A stretch of 64,000 nucleotides of DNA from Paramecium sonneborni (lineage: Eukaryota > Ciliophora > Oligohymenophorea > Peniculida > Parameciidae). The position numbers and the translations under genes were made by a program. Below are positions 1 to 15,800 of the stretch, in pieces. The first letter of the stretch is position 1. The number at the start of each line of letters is the position of its first letter. The notes below the pieces were generated by a model. It was not told the origin of the DNA. It did no database searches and was given only the letters and a program-made list of their open reading frames with translations. The stretch is taken from positions 726,198 to 790,197 of the forward strand of contig CAJJDN010000014.1 of assembly GCA_905182985.1 (NCBI GenBank). Reading direction: 5' to 3'.

Positions 1-126
1 ATGATTTTTGGATTCCTATTATCACTTTTAGTTGAATTGCCTTTTGGAAATCTAGATATCAGATTAATTAAAATAATTATGAGACCAAAAAGAAAAGTAG
101 ACACTCTTTTAGATAGATTTTTTTGA
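1..126 (+). CDS. 3' end of a membrane protein gene, possibly an acyltransferase-3/NRF-6-like protein
   Basis: The frame is open from base 1 to TGA at 124-126 and gives the last 41 residues of a protein whose start lies outside the window. The tail starts with a hydrophobic stretch (MIFGFLLSLLVELPFGNLD) and ends in a basic cytosolic-looking segment (RPKRKVDTLLDRFF). A last membrane helix followed by E-x-P-F-x-N-L is typical of the C terminus of NRF-6-like acyltransferase-3 membrane proteins, but 41 residues are too few to be sure. The ATG at base 1 is probably an internal methionine. Confidence 0.4.
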   Translation: MIFGFLLSLLVELPFGNLDIRLIKIIMRPKRKVDTLLDRFF

Positions 127-849
127 TGAATTTTGTTAAATTATTATAATAATTTACTTTTTTTCATTTATTTAACATAAATGAAATTAGAAATACTTAA
201 AATATTATGAACTTTTCTTTTAACAATTGTTTTGATAATATTTTTTGCTAGCATCACTAATGATTATAAGCTCATGATTTATTCTATATAGCCTTGTAGA
301 ACTATTATAATAAATTGATCATAAACTCTAAGTATTTCAAGATACAGGAGAAGATTTATTTTTTTCTTTGCTCCTTCTTTTAAATCATATTAATAATAAT
401 GAGTTTTAATATCTTTTTTTTAAGAAGGGAAGAGCAAATTTTTAATTTTTATTTTTACTGTTACAATAAAATTATAGATTTCATAAATTGTCTAATTTAA
501 TTGAATAACATAAATACATTATAGTTTGTATTTAAGTTAGTATAGTTATTCAAAAATTAATGATTAAAAGTTCTAATTATTTGTTTTATAAATATAGTTT
601 TTAAACAGAAATATACCTCAAAGATTACTTAGTAAAGAATACTAAAATAAATGTAATAATCTATAAATCGAATCATTTGGGAAACTTTTGATATTTTTCT
701 TATATTATATAGTATAAAACATAATATACATTATTGAATTATAGAGAGTATTATAGAAATATATTTCTAGCAAAATTGATTCTCCAAAAAAAACGGAACT
801 AGTTTATATTAAATTAGTTTTTATTATTTATTATTATTTATTGATTCAA
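127..849. other. AT-rich intergenic region upstream of the giant LamG-array gene
   Basis: About 720 bases with no convincing frame on either strand. It should hold the 3' flank of the truncated upstream gene and the promoter and 5' UTR of the giant gene starting at 850. Frames here are short and rich in F, I, K and N, as expected of untranslated AT-rich DNA. I see no RNA gene or repeat. Confidence 0.6.
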
Positions 850-3800
850 ATGAAGAAGTTGAAAGTTTACTTCTTATTAATAATGATGATTGTCATCACA
901 TGTAAATTAGTATAATAAAATTAGTTTAAGAACAAATAAAACTCGAAAGCTAAGTTTAGATTCAGAATCTAGAAAAAGTGAATATATTAGAGTAGAGTAA
1001 TTTAGATTGTGATAAAGACTTGCTTAAATTGTAACAATCGTTACATACTTGGATGGAAATATTAAAAAATAAAAACGATTTAGAAGATGATATGCATAAT
1101 CTATCAGCATTAAAACTCGTTATTACAAATATAAAAAATAATGAGAATCCTGAATTGCCAAGTATATAATAAAAATTAATAGAGAATTATTGCAATACAG
1201 ATAATCTTATGTAGAACTAGTAAATTCAATCAGTTTAAGTGAAGAAACAACATTTACTAAATGGAGATAAGAAGGTCCATAAAAGTTAATTCAATCAATT
1301 AATCTTATTGAATAAGCTTAGTCATTTGAAGATATTCTACAATACTGTACATAAATTGATTAAATGATCAATCTTCTTATAAGTGAGAGAGAAGAGTTAA
1401 AACAAGAACTTACAACATAATAAGTAAGAATAATTGAATAAATTATAGTTAGTTTTTGATAAACTGGAAGAAAAGTCAAAAGAAGTTCAAAAAGCAATAG
1501 AACAATGTCAACAATCTAATAAAGAGCCTTAAACTAAGGTTGAAGCTGAGTAAAAAATGGTTATAGAAGATAATGGAACAATACATGAATCATCAGTTGA
1601 TCAAGAAAAACCAGTTTTTGAAAATACAATAGAAAAAGAATAAGAGTTCACAGAATATGGATATGGATATTGGTTAAGATTTTTGACACTCTATCCAAAG
1701 AGACTAGAAAATGGAAAGGATGCTCCTTGGTATTTTTTAAGTAGATTGACATCAAATAAAAATTATTAAAATATAGCAATGAATGATAGATTATTAGCTT
1801 TATGGTTAGGTTAAGGATTCTATCATTTTACTACATGTGATGAAGTTTAAAATTAACCAAATTTAATTTAAAATATTAATCACCATGATGATATTGATGG
1901 AGAATGGACATATATTTATTATTCATATAATTCTATATCTAAATAAGCTGTTGGTTTAATATAATTCGGAAGTGAAAATCCACAATAAATTATTCATAAT
2001 GTGTTACATACTAAATCTAAATATTTAAGATTTATGGTTGGTGGAAAAGACAACAATTAATATCCTGGATTTAATGGTTAATTTTCATCAATTTTTTTAT
2101 CAACTAATTAAGGTGTATTTATTCCTACTCTAGATAAATTTATTGATTTATTTAAAACAGTAAAAATACCAAAATAAGATTTTGAATCAATATTTAGAGT
2201 TTAATTAATTGATTAAGAAATTAATAGAAATCCATCCCTTGAAGGTGATTATATGGCAATAGGAGGTGGATCAAAAAAATTTCCACTTGAATATTCTATT
2301 AGTGGTTGGTTTAAATGGGAAGAGATTACTTAATAATAAGTATGGCATTCAGTATTTAGAGTTTAAATCAATAAACCATCTACAGATAAATTTCTTGGAG
2401 ATAGAACATTATGTATGTTTATAGGAACAGCTTAAGGAGGAATCTTCCATTTTCCTACTTATTCTTATTAAAATATGAAAGGTGAAGGAACATCTAATTT
2501 AGTCAATAATATTAATCACAAAAATAAACATTTAGATTGGTTTTTTGTATATTTTGGCTATTCTAAAAAATTAAAAAAAGCATTTGTATAAGTAAGATTG
2601 TCTACAGGTATTGAAACTTTAGAATACACAAATGTAAATCACTACTATACTCCTCAATTTCATACTTATATTGGAAAGGATGAACATTTCCCTGGATTTA
2701 ATGGTAAAATTGCTTATGTGAATTTTGTACTTGGATCAGGATCTTATAGAAATAAACCAGATTTCATTATTAAAGATGATTTATTTGGTTATGAAGTTGG
2801 AAATACAAATCTTATTAAAGAAGGTTAAAAATAAATTGATTAATAAGAAGACTGTGAAAAAATATAAGTAGAACCTAAAGAAGATAAGCCATCATTTTTA
2901 GATAATGAAGACAGAGAGGTATCTTTTGAATCTGTTGAACCTGTTTTTGAAAAAGAATTTGAAGAATCCCCATAAATGTATGGATATGGTTTTTGGATCA
3001 GATTTATGCATTTATATCCAAAACGACTTTAATAAGGTAAGAATGCTCCTTGGTATTTCATTTCTCGATTAACATCAAATAAAAAATATGATAATGTTTA
3101 AATGGGAGATAGATTATTAGCAATATGGTTAGGATAGTCATTTTATCATTTTACTACATGTGATACACAAAAGAATCAAGCTAACATAATATAAAATATT
3201 GATTATCCTTAAGATATTGAAGGTATTTGGACATACATTCATTATTCATATAGTAAATAAAGTCAGATAGCAAATTCATTTATAAGATATTCATAATCTG
3301 ATATTTAATATAGAAGTATAAATGCTTAACACCCTAATATAAATTACTTAAAGTTCATTTTTGGAGGGAATGATCAAAATAGATACCCAGGATTTAATGG
3401 ATTTATTTCTAAAATAATGATAACTATATCAAAAGATAATTTATTAGAAACAAAAGATCAATTTATAGAATTTGTGTAAAAATTAGAAGAACCAAAAGTT
3501 GGTTTAACTGATTTAATTACTAATGAAATTGTCTAAAGTGAAACATAAAGATTAGAGACTGATGATCCAATAGATAAAACTTTAAATAATCCTGATTAGA
3601 GATTTCCTTAAGAATATGCTATTAGTGGTTGGTTTAAATGGATAGGAGCTTAGAAATCACCCTGGCATAATATTTTTAGAATTTAAATTTAATCACCTTC
3701 TACAGATATTTATTTGGGAGATAGAACTCTTTGTATGTGGCTTGGTTCTATAGAAGGAGGAGTCTTACATTTTCCAACTTATACTTATGATGATACCAAT

Positions 3801-6800
3801 AATAAAGGAAATCCAAATTATTATCAAAATATTAAACACAATTAAAAACATTTAGAATGGTTTTATGTTTATTTTGGATATTCAAGAACAACAAGATAAG
3901 CATATGTTTAAGTAACTTGGCCGACTGAAACATAGGATTTATTGTATTAAAATATTAACCATTATGTTACTCCTACATTTTATATTTTTATTGGAAAAGA
4001 TAAATTTTATCCAGGTTTATCAGGTAAGTTGGCTTATGTGTACTTCAATCTTGGTAATGGATCATTTAAAACTAAAAATGAAATTTCAGATACAGTGGAG
4101 TCATATTTGAAAGGTAGCCAAGTTATAAAACCATAAATTCCAATTACTTAAAAAAAATAGTAAAATCCTTCATAAGAAATCAAATAACCTGAATAACAAC
4201 AACAATAGATATAACCCACTAATTAAACTATTAATAAACCTCAATAAATACCAGTTGTAGGACCAGTTCCTTTTGAAAATGATAATACAGATGAGAATTA
4301 TTCAGAAACACCTGAATTAAAACAAGCTGGATAAATTGATGAAGCAGAATAGCCTTAATGTTAAGAATAAATTAATGATAAAGAAACTCCAACTGATAAA
4401 CCTATTTAAAACTAATCAGTTATTAACATTGATAATAATTAATCTTAATAGGAATCTTCTGAATAAAATACAACAAACTAATAATAAACAATTATAAATT
4501 AAGAGTCCTAATAAACTTAAGTTGAATAATAAATTAACAATATTACTGATCAAAAATAAGTTATAAATGAAAATACTTAAAAAAATAGTTAAACAATAAA
4601 TCATAATATTGAATAAAAAGAAACTATTGATAAAACAACCTAATAAATTAATTCAACAAATTAAAATGAATAAATAACTGAGACAGTTAATGTAAAAGAT
4701 GATAAAAATGAAAAGGTTTCATAAACAACATCATAAATAAATTAAACAAATGAATAAACATAATAGTAAGTCACATAAACAACTCAATAAACTAATAATG
4801 AAAAAACTTAAATTACAAATAAGATAACTGAATAATCAAATGATACAATATAATAAAATAATCAAACTACCTAAAAAATAAATGAAACAACTTAATAAAC
4901 TAATAATATTACATAGTAAAATACTCAAAAAAAAGATGAAACGATTTAATAAATAAATTAAAATACTTAAATAACCAATTAAACTACAGAAATAAACAAT
5001 CAAAAAATTTAATCATCAACTGAAACAACAACATAATAAACAGATTAATAGATCTAATAAACAAAAGAAACTAATTAAACAACCAATTAAAGTAATGAGA
5101 ATATATAATAATCTAATTAAATAAATGAATAAATAAATAAAACAACCTAATAAATTAATGAAACCTCATAATAAATTAATGAAAAAACCTAATCTACTGA
5201 ATAAATCATTAAAGAGGTTAATGAAACAACAGAATAATAAGAAAAAAAAGTATAAGAAAAAATCGAATAATAGACTAAATAAGAAGAGAAATCATCAGAA
5301 GATTAAGAATAAAAGCAATAGGAGCAAGTTGATTTCAAAATAATTGATCATAAAAATGATGATACTAATGATTAATAAACAATAGATATGCCAATTTAAG
5401 AAGGTGATTTATGTGTATAAAATGAAGAGGAAGAACCAGACACAATATTAGAAGTTAAGATAATTCCTGGTTAAACATATGAAAATGAAATATCAAATGA
5501 TAAAGAAGGGATAAATCCAATCGTAGATTAGGGAATTACTGTAGCAAATAATTACTAGGAATATGGTTATGGTTTTTGGATGAGATACTTAACATTTTAT
5601 CCGAAAGAATTAATAAAAGGAAAAGATGCTCCTTGGTATTTTATAAGTAGATTGAGTCGAAATAAAAATTATGAAAATATGAAGATGGGTGATAGAGTAT
5701 TAGCTATATGGTAAGGAGCAGGATATTACCATTTCACTACTTATGATATTGATGGTTTAAAACCTAATGTGTTATTGAATGTTGATTATCCAAATGATAT
5801 TGAAGGAGTTTGGACATACATTTATTATTCATATAGTGCAGAATAGGAATAAGCTATTGGACATATAAAATATGGAAATTAAAAATTTTAAACAATAAAA
5901 TAGAATGTGAAACATGCTCCATCTATTTATTTGAGATTTATATTAGGAGGCAGCGATTAAAATAGATATCCAGCATTTAATGGAATATTTACAAAGATTA
6001 CTTTTGGTATAAGAGTTGGAACATTTCTTTAATCATCTGAATAGCTAATAATGAAATTAAATATTCTTGATGTACCTCATAAAATCATAGAGTAAGTGTA
6101 AAGTGTCAGAATTATAGAAAATGCAGAAGTACGAACTTCTGAGAATATTTATGAATATAAAGAAATAAAAAATAAGAAAGTAAAATTTCCTACAGAATAT
6201 GCAGTAAGTGGATGGTTTAAGTGGTCTACATTGATGGAAAAAGAGTGGCATAATTTATTTAGAATCTAAATTAGAAAGGAATCTACTGATAGTTTTTTGG
6301 GAGATAGAACATTATCCTGTTGGTTAGGAAAAACTAGAGGAGGTGTATATCAATTTCCAACTTACACATATACAAATATGATTGGTAATGGGAATGCAAA
6401 TTTATATAAAAATATAAATTTAAATGATAGACATACTAGATGGCATTATATATACTTTGGATATTCAAAGATAAAGAGTTAGGCTAATGTATATGTGAAA
6501 TGGTAGGATGATGAAGATCAATTACTTTATGAGAATGTGAATCATTATTATGTAAGGAAATTATATGCATATATTGGAAAGGATAAGTTTTACTCAGGAT
6601 TAAATGGTAAGTTAGCATATGTAGTTGTTAATTTTGGATTTGGAGCTTATAAAAATTAGAAGTAATTTGATGAAGAAATCTTCAATTTCAATATAGGAAT
6701 ATAGGAATTGATAAAAACTACATAAGATTTTCAATTTTAACCAATAATAAAATAAGAAAAGATTGAGTCTAGTGGATTTGATTTAGATTAACCTAGCTTT

Positions 6801-9800
6801 GAATAAGTAGAAGATGGTGAGAAACCATTTACTTAATATGGTTATGGATTTTGGATGAGATTTTTGACACTTTATCCAAAGAAATTACAAAATGGTAAAA
6901 CAGCTCCTTGGTATTTTATTTCAAGATTGACATGGAACAAAAATTATAGTGATTTAAATATGGGAGATAGAGTTTTAGCAATATTCTTAGGAAAGGGATT
7001 TTATCAATTTTCAACCTGTAATTTAATTTCAAAGAATACAAATTAAGAATAGAGAGTGACTTACCCAGATGATATTGAAGGAGTTTGGACATTTGTTTAT
7101 TATTCTTATAATAAAGAATTAGGAAAAGCAGTAGGATTTATAAGATTTGGATAGGATAAATTTTAATAGATTTAACATACATAAATAACACATTAGGATA
7201 CTAAATATTTAAAATTAATTATAGGTGGAACTGATTAAAAAAGATATGCTGGATTTAATGGATAATTTAGTAAGATTTCATTCTCTTCTAAAGATGGATC
7301 ATATGTAGATCAGGAGAAGATATTGAAATCTTATACACTAGAAAGAAAAGTTTAAAAAGTTATAACTATGAATGTTTTAGGAGATTAATAATAGAGAAAA
7401 GGAGATGAAGAAGGAGTGTTTGCTTAAAGTGAAAAAGTAGATTTACCAACAGAGTATGCTATAAGTGGATGGTTTAAATGGTTATTGATAGATAAATAGG
7501 AACCATAACATAGCATGTTTAAAGTGACAATAAGAAATCCTTCAGATGATTAATTAGGAGATAATACTTTAGTTGGTTATGTAGGTATTAAAGATCTTTA
7601 GTTTTCTACCTACACTTTTGAGAATATGGAAGGTAGTGGCAATAAGAATATTTAGAGAAGTATTGAACATAAGAATAGGCATTATAGATGGTATTTCATT
7701 TATTTTGGATACTAATAAGAAAAATCAACTTGTCATGTCCATGTTTAATGGTCTGATGAAATGCAGCAATAGGGATTTACTCATATTAACCATTATTTAA
7801 CCAACCAATTTTTTATTTATGTTGGAAAGGAACCCCTTTTGGCTGGATTTAATGGATTGATTACCTAAATTAAATTCAATATTGGTGAGGGAGCATACAA
7901 ATAAACAACTGATTATAAGGATAAAGATAACATTTTTGGTTTTGATTTATAAAGCATAAACAAGGAAATTAAAACATTTGATATTAGTAAATCTAAAGAG
8001 AAAATTATGATGGACTCTAATAGTGATGAGGAATCTAATTATATGAAAGTATTCAATAAAGATGAATTGGATGAAGTATTTGAATATGGATATGGATTTT
8101 GGTTAAGATATTTGAGGAATTATCCAAAAGTATAAATTGATGGATTAAAAACAGAATGGAGTTTTATTAGTAGATTAACTAAGAATGATATTTTATAAGA
8201 TGTTACACTTGGTGATAGAACTCTTGCTATATGGTTAGGTAAAGGATTTTATCATTTTACAACATATAATTAATAGTTTGCTAATATTTTCAATAATGTT
8301 AATCATCCAGCAGATATTGAAGGTTTATGGACATTCATTCATTATTCACATAATCTTAATAAAGAATAAAGTGTATCCTTTATTAAATTTGGTAATGATA
8401 AACCAATAAAATCTGTTTAATAGAGTATTCATTTAATACCAAATATTTTGAAATTCTATTTAGGAGGTCGACACTTAATATATAAAGGATTTAATGGTTA
8501 AATTAGTGGAGCATATGTTAGTGTGAATAAGGGTATTTATATTGAGAATGATGAAAAGTTTGAAGATTTGATAAAATCTACACCTTAACCTACAACATAT
8601 AGAATAGAATTAATATAAAATGTATTAATGGATAAGAACACCAGATTTGAGATGAATTCAGAAGCTAAACAATTTGAATATGAAAATTAATAATTTAGTG
8701 GATAATATTCTTGGAGTGGTTGGTTCAAATGGTCAAGTGTTATTTAAAATGCATGGCATTTAGCTGTTAGATTATCTACACTTGAAAATTATGAGAATAA
8801 AAATAGTTTAGGAGATAGAACATTATGTCTATGGATTGGATAATAAGCAGGTGGAATTCTATATTTTTCTACATATACTTATACAGATTTATATGGTTCA
8901 GGAAATCCAAATAGTGTTTAAAATGTTCAATATAAGGATGATATAGCAAAATGGCATTTTATTTATTTTGGATATTCGAGAGTAGAATAAATGGCTTATG
9001 GTAAAGTAGAATTTGGATTTAGAAAAGAAGAAGTTAATTTTAAAGATCATCATCATTATTTACCAAACAAATTCTTCTTGTCTGTAGGTAGAGACAAATG
9101 GCATGATCCTTATTTAGGTAATATTGCTTATTTGAGATTCTAATCAGGAGATGGAGCCTTTCATCAAGGAGAATTCAAAGATGTTAAAGATGATTTATTT
9201 GCTAATAAATTAGGATCAATGGAATTATTGAAATCTAAATTAAAATTTGACATTGACAAAGATGCTATTACTAAGATGTTTTCATCTCCATAAGTAGAAT
9301 AAAAGGAACCAATATTTTCTAAGATTTATAACGAAGAGGAATTGGATAATGTTTCTGAATATGGTTATGGTTTTTGGTGTAGATTTCTTACTAGATATCC
9401 AAGTTAATTAATTGAAGGATTAAAAGCAGATTGGTCTTTCATATCAAGATTGACGAAAAATTAAAATAAAGGAGATATGAATTATGGTGATAGAACATTG
9501 GCTATTTGGTTAGGAAAGGGATTTTATCATTTTACAACATATTCTCATAAATTTGCAAATGTAGTTCATAATATTGATCACCCAATAGATATTGAAGGAT
9601 TGTGGACCTTTGTTTACTTTTCTCATAATCTATATAAGAAAGAAAGTGTAGCCATGATAAAATTTGGAGAGGGTAAAGTAATAAAGGGAGTAATTCCAGC
9701 TATTCATTAGAGTCCAATCTTTTTACAATTATTCATAGGTGGAAACAACATGAATTATGCTGCATATAATGGATAATTTGCAGGCATTATATTTTCAATA

Positions 9801-12800
9801 GGAGAAGGAATTTTCTTATAAAATGAAACAGATTTAGAAAAATTATTGGATAAATTGAAAAAACCTAATGATTATAGTCTCAAGTTGTCAACTAAAGATA
9901 TTATAGGAAAACCTAAACAATCTTTTATAGCTTAAGAAACATTGTTTGATGATGTTCCATTAGTTGGATAATATTCTTGGAGTGGTTGGTTTAAATGGAA
10001 ATAAATGGGACAGTAATTCCCTTGGTATTTAATGGTTAGATTAGCAATAATTAAGAATACAAGTGATATCAAATTATTGGGGGATAGAACTTTGATGGCT
10101 TTTATGGGTCAAGGTTACATTCATTTTACAACCTATACTTATAAAAATATTTATGGAGAAGGTACGCCAAATATTTGGTAAAATATAGATCATGATGGAG
10201 AACACATTTAATGGCATTTTGTGTATTTTGGTTATTCAAGATAATAGAGATTGGCTTATGGAAAAGTACAATTTGATGATAGAGTTGAGTCTGTATCATT
10301 TAAGGAAACTAATCATTTTATTCCAAATATATTTGCATTAACAATAGGAAAAGATAAGTGGTTCAATTAGTATAATGGAGATATTGGATATTTTAAATTT
10401 AATGCAGGAGAAGGTTCATTCTAGATGGATAATCATGATAAAGTTTAGAATGATATTTTTGGATTCAAAATTGGAAGACTTACAACCATAAATCCAAATA
10501 AACCTACTCCAGAAGAATTAAGAAAACATGAATATTTTGATAACTCTTAAGATAGTGATAGTGTTTATACATTTGAAATATCAAAAGATATTTACGAGGA
10601 ATCTTTAAATTCTCATGTTCCAGAAATAATAGGTGGATAAGGAGAGATTATAAAAAGTGATGAATAATTTGAGGAAGAGAAAAAAGCAATTGAGAGATAA
10701 GAATAAGAGTTAAAAAAAGAAGCAGAGAAGTTTAAGAATGAAAAAACAGTAGGAATTGTAGAAAATCATTATTAATTTCCTGATTAAGATAAATAAAGAG
10801 TAATATCAGATGAACCAATTGATATTGTAAAGCCACCTGAAGAAAAGGTATAGAAAGAGGGAGAGTAAGTAAAATAATAAGAATAGTAATAATAATAGAA
10901 TAAAGAAGAAAAATCAGATTGGGAAGGATTGAGATTTTATGGATATGGATTTTATCTAAGATATTTGACGATGTATCCTCTATAATTAAGAGACGGTAAG
11001 ATTGCTCCATATTATTTTATTTCAAGATTAACTTGGAATCCTTAACCTTAAGATGTAGGTATGGGAGATAGAGTATTAAGTATCTTCTAAGGATAAGGAT
11101 CATATAGTTTTCATACATTAGATAAACCATCAAATAATCCAAATCTTAGAACAGTAATTCCATATGCAGATATAGAGGGAGTTTGGACATTTATTTATTT
11201 CAGTTATTCTTCAGTAGATAAGAAGGCTGTAGCATTTATAAAATATGATGATAATGCTGAACTATAAAGAAGAGATATTGTTTGTAATCATGGAGAAGTA
11301 GAGTATTTAAAATTAATGATTGGAGGAAAATAAGGAATTTATTAAGGATTTAATGGTTAGATTGCTAATTATGCATTTAAATATGGAAAAGGAGCATATA
11401 TTAATGATTTTGAATTGTATAAGAGGGTTTTGTCTAATAGAATACCACATCCTTTTGCTGATGATTATAAATTTAAATAAACAAATATAATTGAAGGTTC
11501 AGCAAGTTTTAAAGGAGATGATTAGACTGACAATATTAAAGAAATAGAGAGTCATTTTTAAAATGAATATGCAATAAGTGGATGGTTAAGATGGGATTAA
11601 CCCGTAGGAGCACCTTTCTTTGCAATATTTAGATTAAGTGGATTTAAAGTAGAAGAGAATAATGATTCTAAATTAGGAGATAGAGATATGATGCTATTCA
11701 AACACACTTCTTACTATTTATTTTAATCATATAATTATCATAATTTAAATGGAGCAGGAGATTTCGCAATTAATTGGTAAGTCAACCATTAAGAATGGGA
11801 TTAATTTTGGCATTTCTTTTATATTGGTTACAGAAGAGAAAATAAATAACTTTATTATTATATTTCTTTTATTGATGATGAATTTGATTAAGTGCATAAT
11901 AACATTCGTCATTATATAGTTCATAAGCATTATCTCTAATTTGGTAGAGATTGTAGCAAATTCTATAGTAAATTTAGAGGTTTCACAGGATAAGCTACTT
12001 AAGTGATGTTAAGTTATGGTAAAGGATCTTATCAAACTAAACCATTTAATAATGATATCTTTATGTATATGAAAGGAGTTAAAGAACTATTTTCATCTTT
12101 AGAATTAATAACTAAAGAAAGTGATAGAAATAAATTGTTAATTGCAGATTCTGGTAAATAAGGTACTTTAATGGATCTAGAAATAAATGATGGTACAGAT
12201 TACAATATTAGAGGATTAAATGAATATGGATGGGCATTATGGTGTAGATGGTCTAGAACATTAAATAAACCTATCTAATTTAAAGATGCTTGGTACTCAC
12301 TTGCAAGAATTGCCAATAGAAAAGGACATTAAGATTTAGCAGTTCCAGGTGATAGAACATTAGCAACTTGGTTAGGATTGGGATTCTATCTATTTAGCAC
12401 ATATTCTAGAGGAGTTTTATAATTGACTGAATCTATTCCCTATGGTAGTAATTTAGAAGGATAATGGAATTTTATAGTTTTTGTATATCGTAAAAATGTT
12501 GCTAAGGCTAGTGTATTATTTGGACAAGATTCAAACATCATTGAGAAAGAATTTAAAGTTAAACACAATTTAGTTAAAGATTATTTAAGATTTATTGTGG
12601 GTTCTGAATTCAACTATAAATTCTTTAATGGACATTTAACCAATATTCAACTTAGATTGGGTACTGGAGCATATTTAAGTAAAGAGGAAATTTTAATTAT
12701 TGCAAATGGAGAATTAGGATTACCTTCAGATTCAAAATTTGATTAAAGTAGAAAAACTATAGAAATTGTTAAGGAAAGAATTTCTAATGCTGGATAAGGT

Positions 12801-15800
12801 AGAGAATTTGATATAAAAGAAGAAATTGCTTAAGGAAAATTAGAATATTCTATTTCTGGATGGGCTAAATGGGTAGATATTCCATCCATATAACCATGGT
12901 ATGTATTATATCGTGTAACTTATTATGATTATAATGAATTATTGAATATGCAAATACCAGGATCAAGAATATTTTCATGTCATAAAGGTTATGGATTCTA
13001 TCATTTTAATACATATACTGTAGATTAAGAGAATGGAGGAGCTTGGTAAATAGTGAAGAATGTTGATTATGATTAAACATTACACAAAAATTGGGTATAT
13101 TTCTATTAAGGATATTCTCATTAGAAATAGTAAGTACATCTTTATGTAAAATATCCAGGATAAGAAGAACATTTCACTTATACTAAAATTAATCATTTTA
13201 TAGCATAAAGATTTAAGATTCATTTCCTTTTAGATAGGTGGAATCCCGGTTTTAATGGATTTATTGAAAGTTGGTATTTTAACGTTGGTTCAGGATCGTA
13301 TAAAGAAAATGGATTTGGTATAGGTGAAAATGAAGAAACAACATTTGGTTTTGGATTACATAAACCAGCTTAACCTAAGAATTGGTAATTTGATGATAAT
13401 TATGCTTGTGGATTTACACAATAAAATGTAGGTTAAGAAATAGAATATAAAGATGATCTATAAATAGATGGATTAATGGAATATGGATATGGTATGTGGA
13501 CTAGATTTGCATGGAATACTCCTATTAAAATGATTAATAAACCAGCATGGATGGCATTATCAAGATTAACAGTAAATCCAAATTATTAAGGGGATGCTGC
13601 ATTATTAGGAGATAGAGCTTTGGCTATATGGATTGGACCTGGATTTTATCAATTTACAACATCCACAAGAGGAAACTTTAATGTTATTAATAATGTAGAA
13701 TATGATTAAATGTTAGATGGATAATGGAATTATATTTGGTTTGGATATAAACGAATAAATGATAAATAAGGTAGTGCTATAGGATATGTAGTATTTGATG
13801 GTTAATCAATCAGAAAAACTAATTTTGGAAATATTATTTAATAACCATTAAATGATTATTTGTATTTAGCTGTTGGAAGCTCAGGTAGATACTTTTTAGA
13901 TAGATATCATTAATTTAATGGTCATATTTAAAAAGTTTCATTAGTATTAGGATCTGGAGGTTTCTTTGAAAATTAAGATTAATTAAGAAAGCAATTACCA
14001 GCTAAACCAGAATTTCTTAGAAATCAAAAATTATTTTCTAAAATTGTTGTCGATGATGTTAAAATACTTAAAAGAGAAGAATGGGTACCATCACCAGTTG
14101 AATTTATAGATGAATTTGATGGTGCTTATGAATATTCAGTCTCATTATGGTTTAAATGGACTAAAATATATAGAGTAGCATGGGAAAATGTATTCTCTGT
14201 CTCTTATAATGAATAAAATATTAGGGCAAATCATGCTAAACCTGGTGATAGAGTTTTATCCATGTTTTAATATGCTGATCATCGAATATTCTTTAGTACA
14301 TATACAACTCCTAACAATCATGATTAGTTTGCTCATTTATATACTGAATGTCCTGTAGATATTCCATCTTAATCTGAATGGGTTTATGGGTATTATGGTT
14401 ATAGTAGAAATTAGAATAAGGTGATTTCATATTTGCAAACAAAAACATAGAAATGTTTAAAAGCCTTATCATGTATGCATAGAGTACCTAAATACATGGG
14501 ATTATATGTAGGTAAGGATGGCATTCATACACCATACAATGGTAAATTCAGCAAATTATACTTTATGGGACATTTAGGATCATATATTGAAGGAAATTTC
14601 TAATCTTTTGAACCTTTTGCAGCTGGAGGTATATCTATAACAAAACCTGCCTATTTTTGGAGTGATTAAAAGGAAAGATTTGAAATTGCTTATGATTAAA
14701 ATAAAGTATTTGAATTAAAGCCAGAAGAGGTTGATGAATAAACTTCTTATAGCATAGGCATGTGGACCAAGTTTTATACAGCAATTCCAAAAAGACTCCT
14801 TTAAAAACCAGATTGGTTACATATTGCTAGATTAACTATAAATCCAAATCATAAAAATTATGAAAACATTGGTGATAGAACATTAGCTATCTTTATTGGA
14901 AGATAATATTATGGATTCTTTACTTATAATGCGGTTAATAATAATCCAAATATTGTTCAAAATATTAGATATGATGATAATTTGGAAGGAGAATGGAATT
15001 TTATCTATTTTTCATATTCTTCTGAATTGTAATTAGCATCTGGTTTTGTGATGTTTAGTAAACTTAATAAGATCTAAAGAATTTAATTCAGGGATATTCA
15101 ACATAAACCTATAGATAATTATGCAAAATTAGTGATAGGAAATGAGTTTACATATTAAGGATTTAATGGATTGATTGCAAATTTATAATTAGGATTTGGT
15201 AAAAGATATTATGTACATGATTCAGATGCACTTAATAAGATGATATTGGAATTCTACAAACCTCCAGTAGATGATGGAGATGATAATAGAAAAATGAATA
15301 TTGTGGAAGAGATAAAAGAGAGAGCATTTAATAATGGACCTGATTATAAGGAAATCTTAGATTAGAAAGGAACCGGAGAATATGCTATGTATGGATGGTT
15401 TAGATATACAAGTACATAATTAAAGAGTTCAAATAATTGTATAATGAGATTAACTAATAATGAATAAGGATATAGAGGTGAAATAAGTAGAGTAGGAGAT
15501 AGAACATTATTAGTAATGTTATAACCAGGGGAATATGTATTTGCAACTTATTCATTAGGTAATATTGATAATGGATTGGTTGTAAATATAAGAAAACCAA
15601 CTCCATATAAAAGTAATCTAGGATTATGGACTTATATTTACTTTGGTTATCATTTTTAAAAAAGAAAGGCTTCAGGTATAATTAAATATCCAAGTGGTTA
15701 TGCTTTAGTTCCATATGATAATGTTTTACATATGGTTCCAAACTATTTATTATTCTTTTTTGGAGGAGATGGAATGCTTGGAGGATGGCATGGTTAAATG

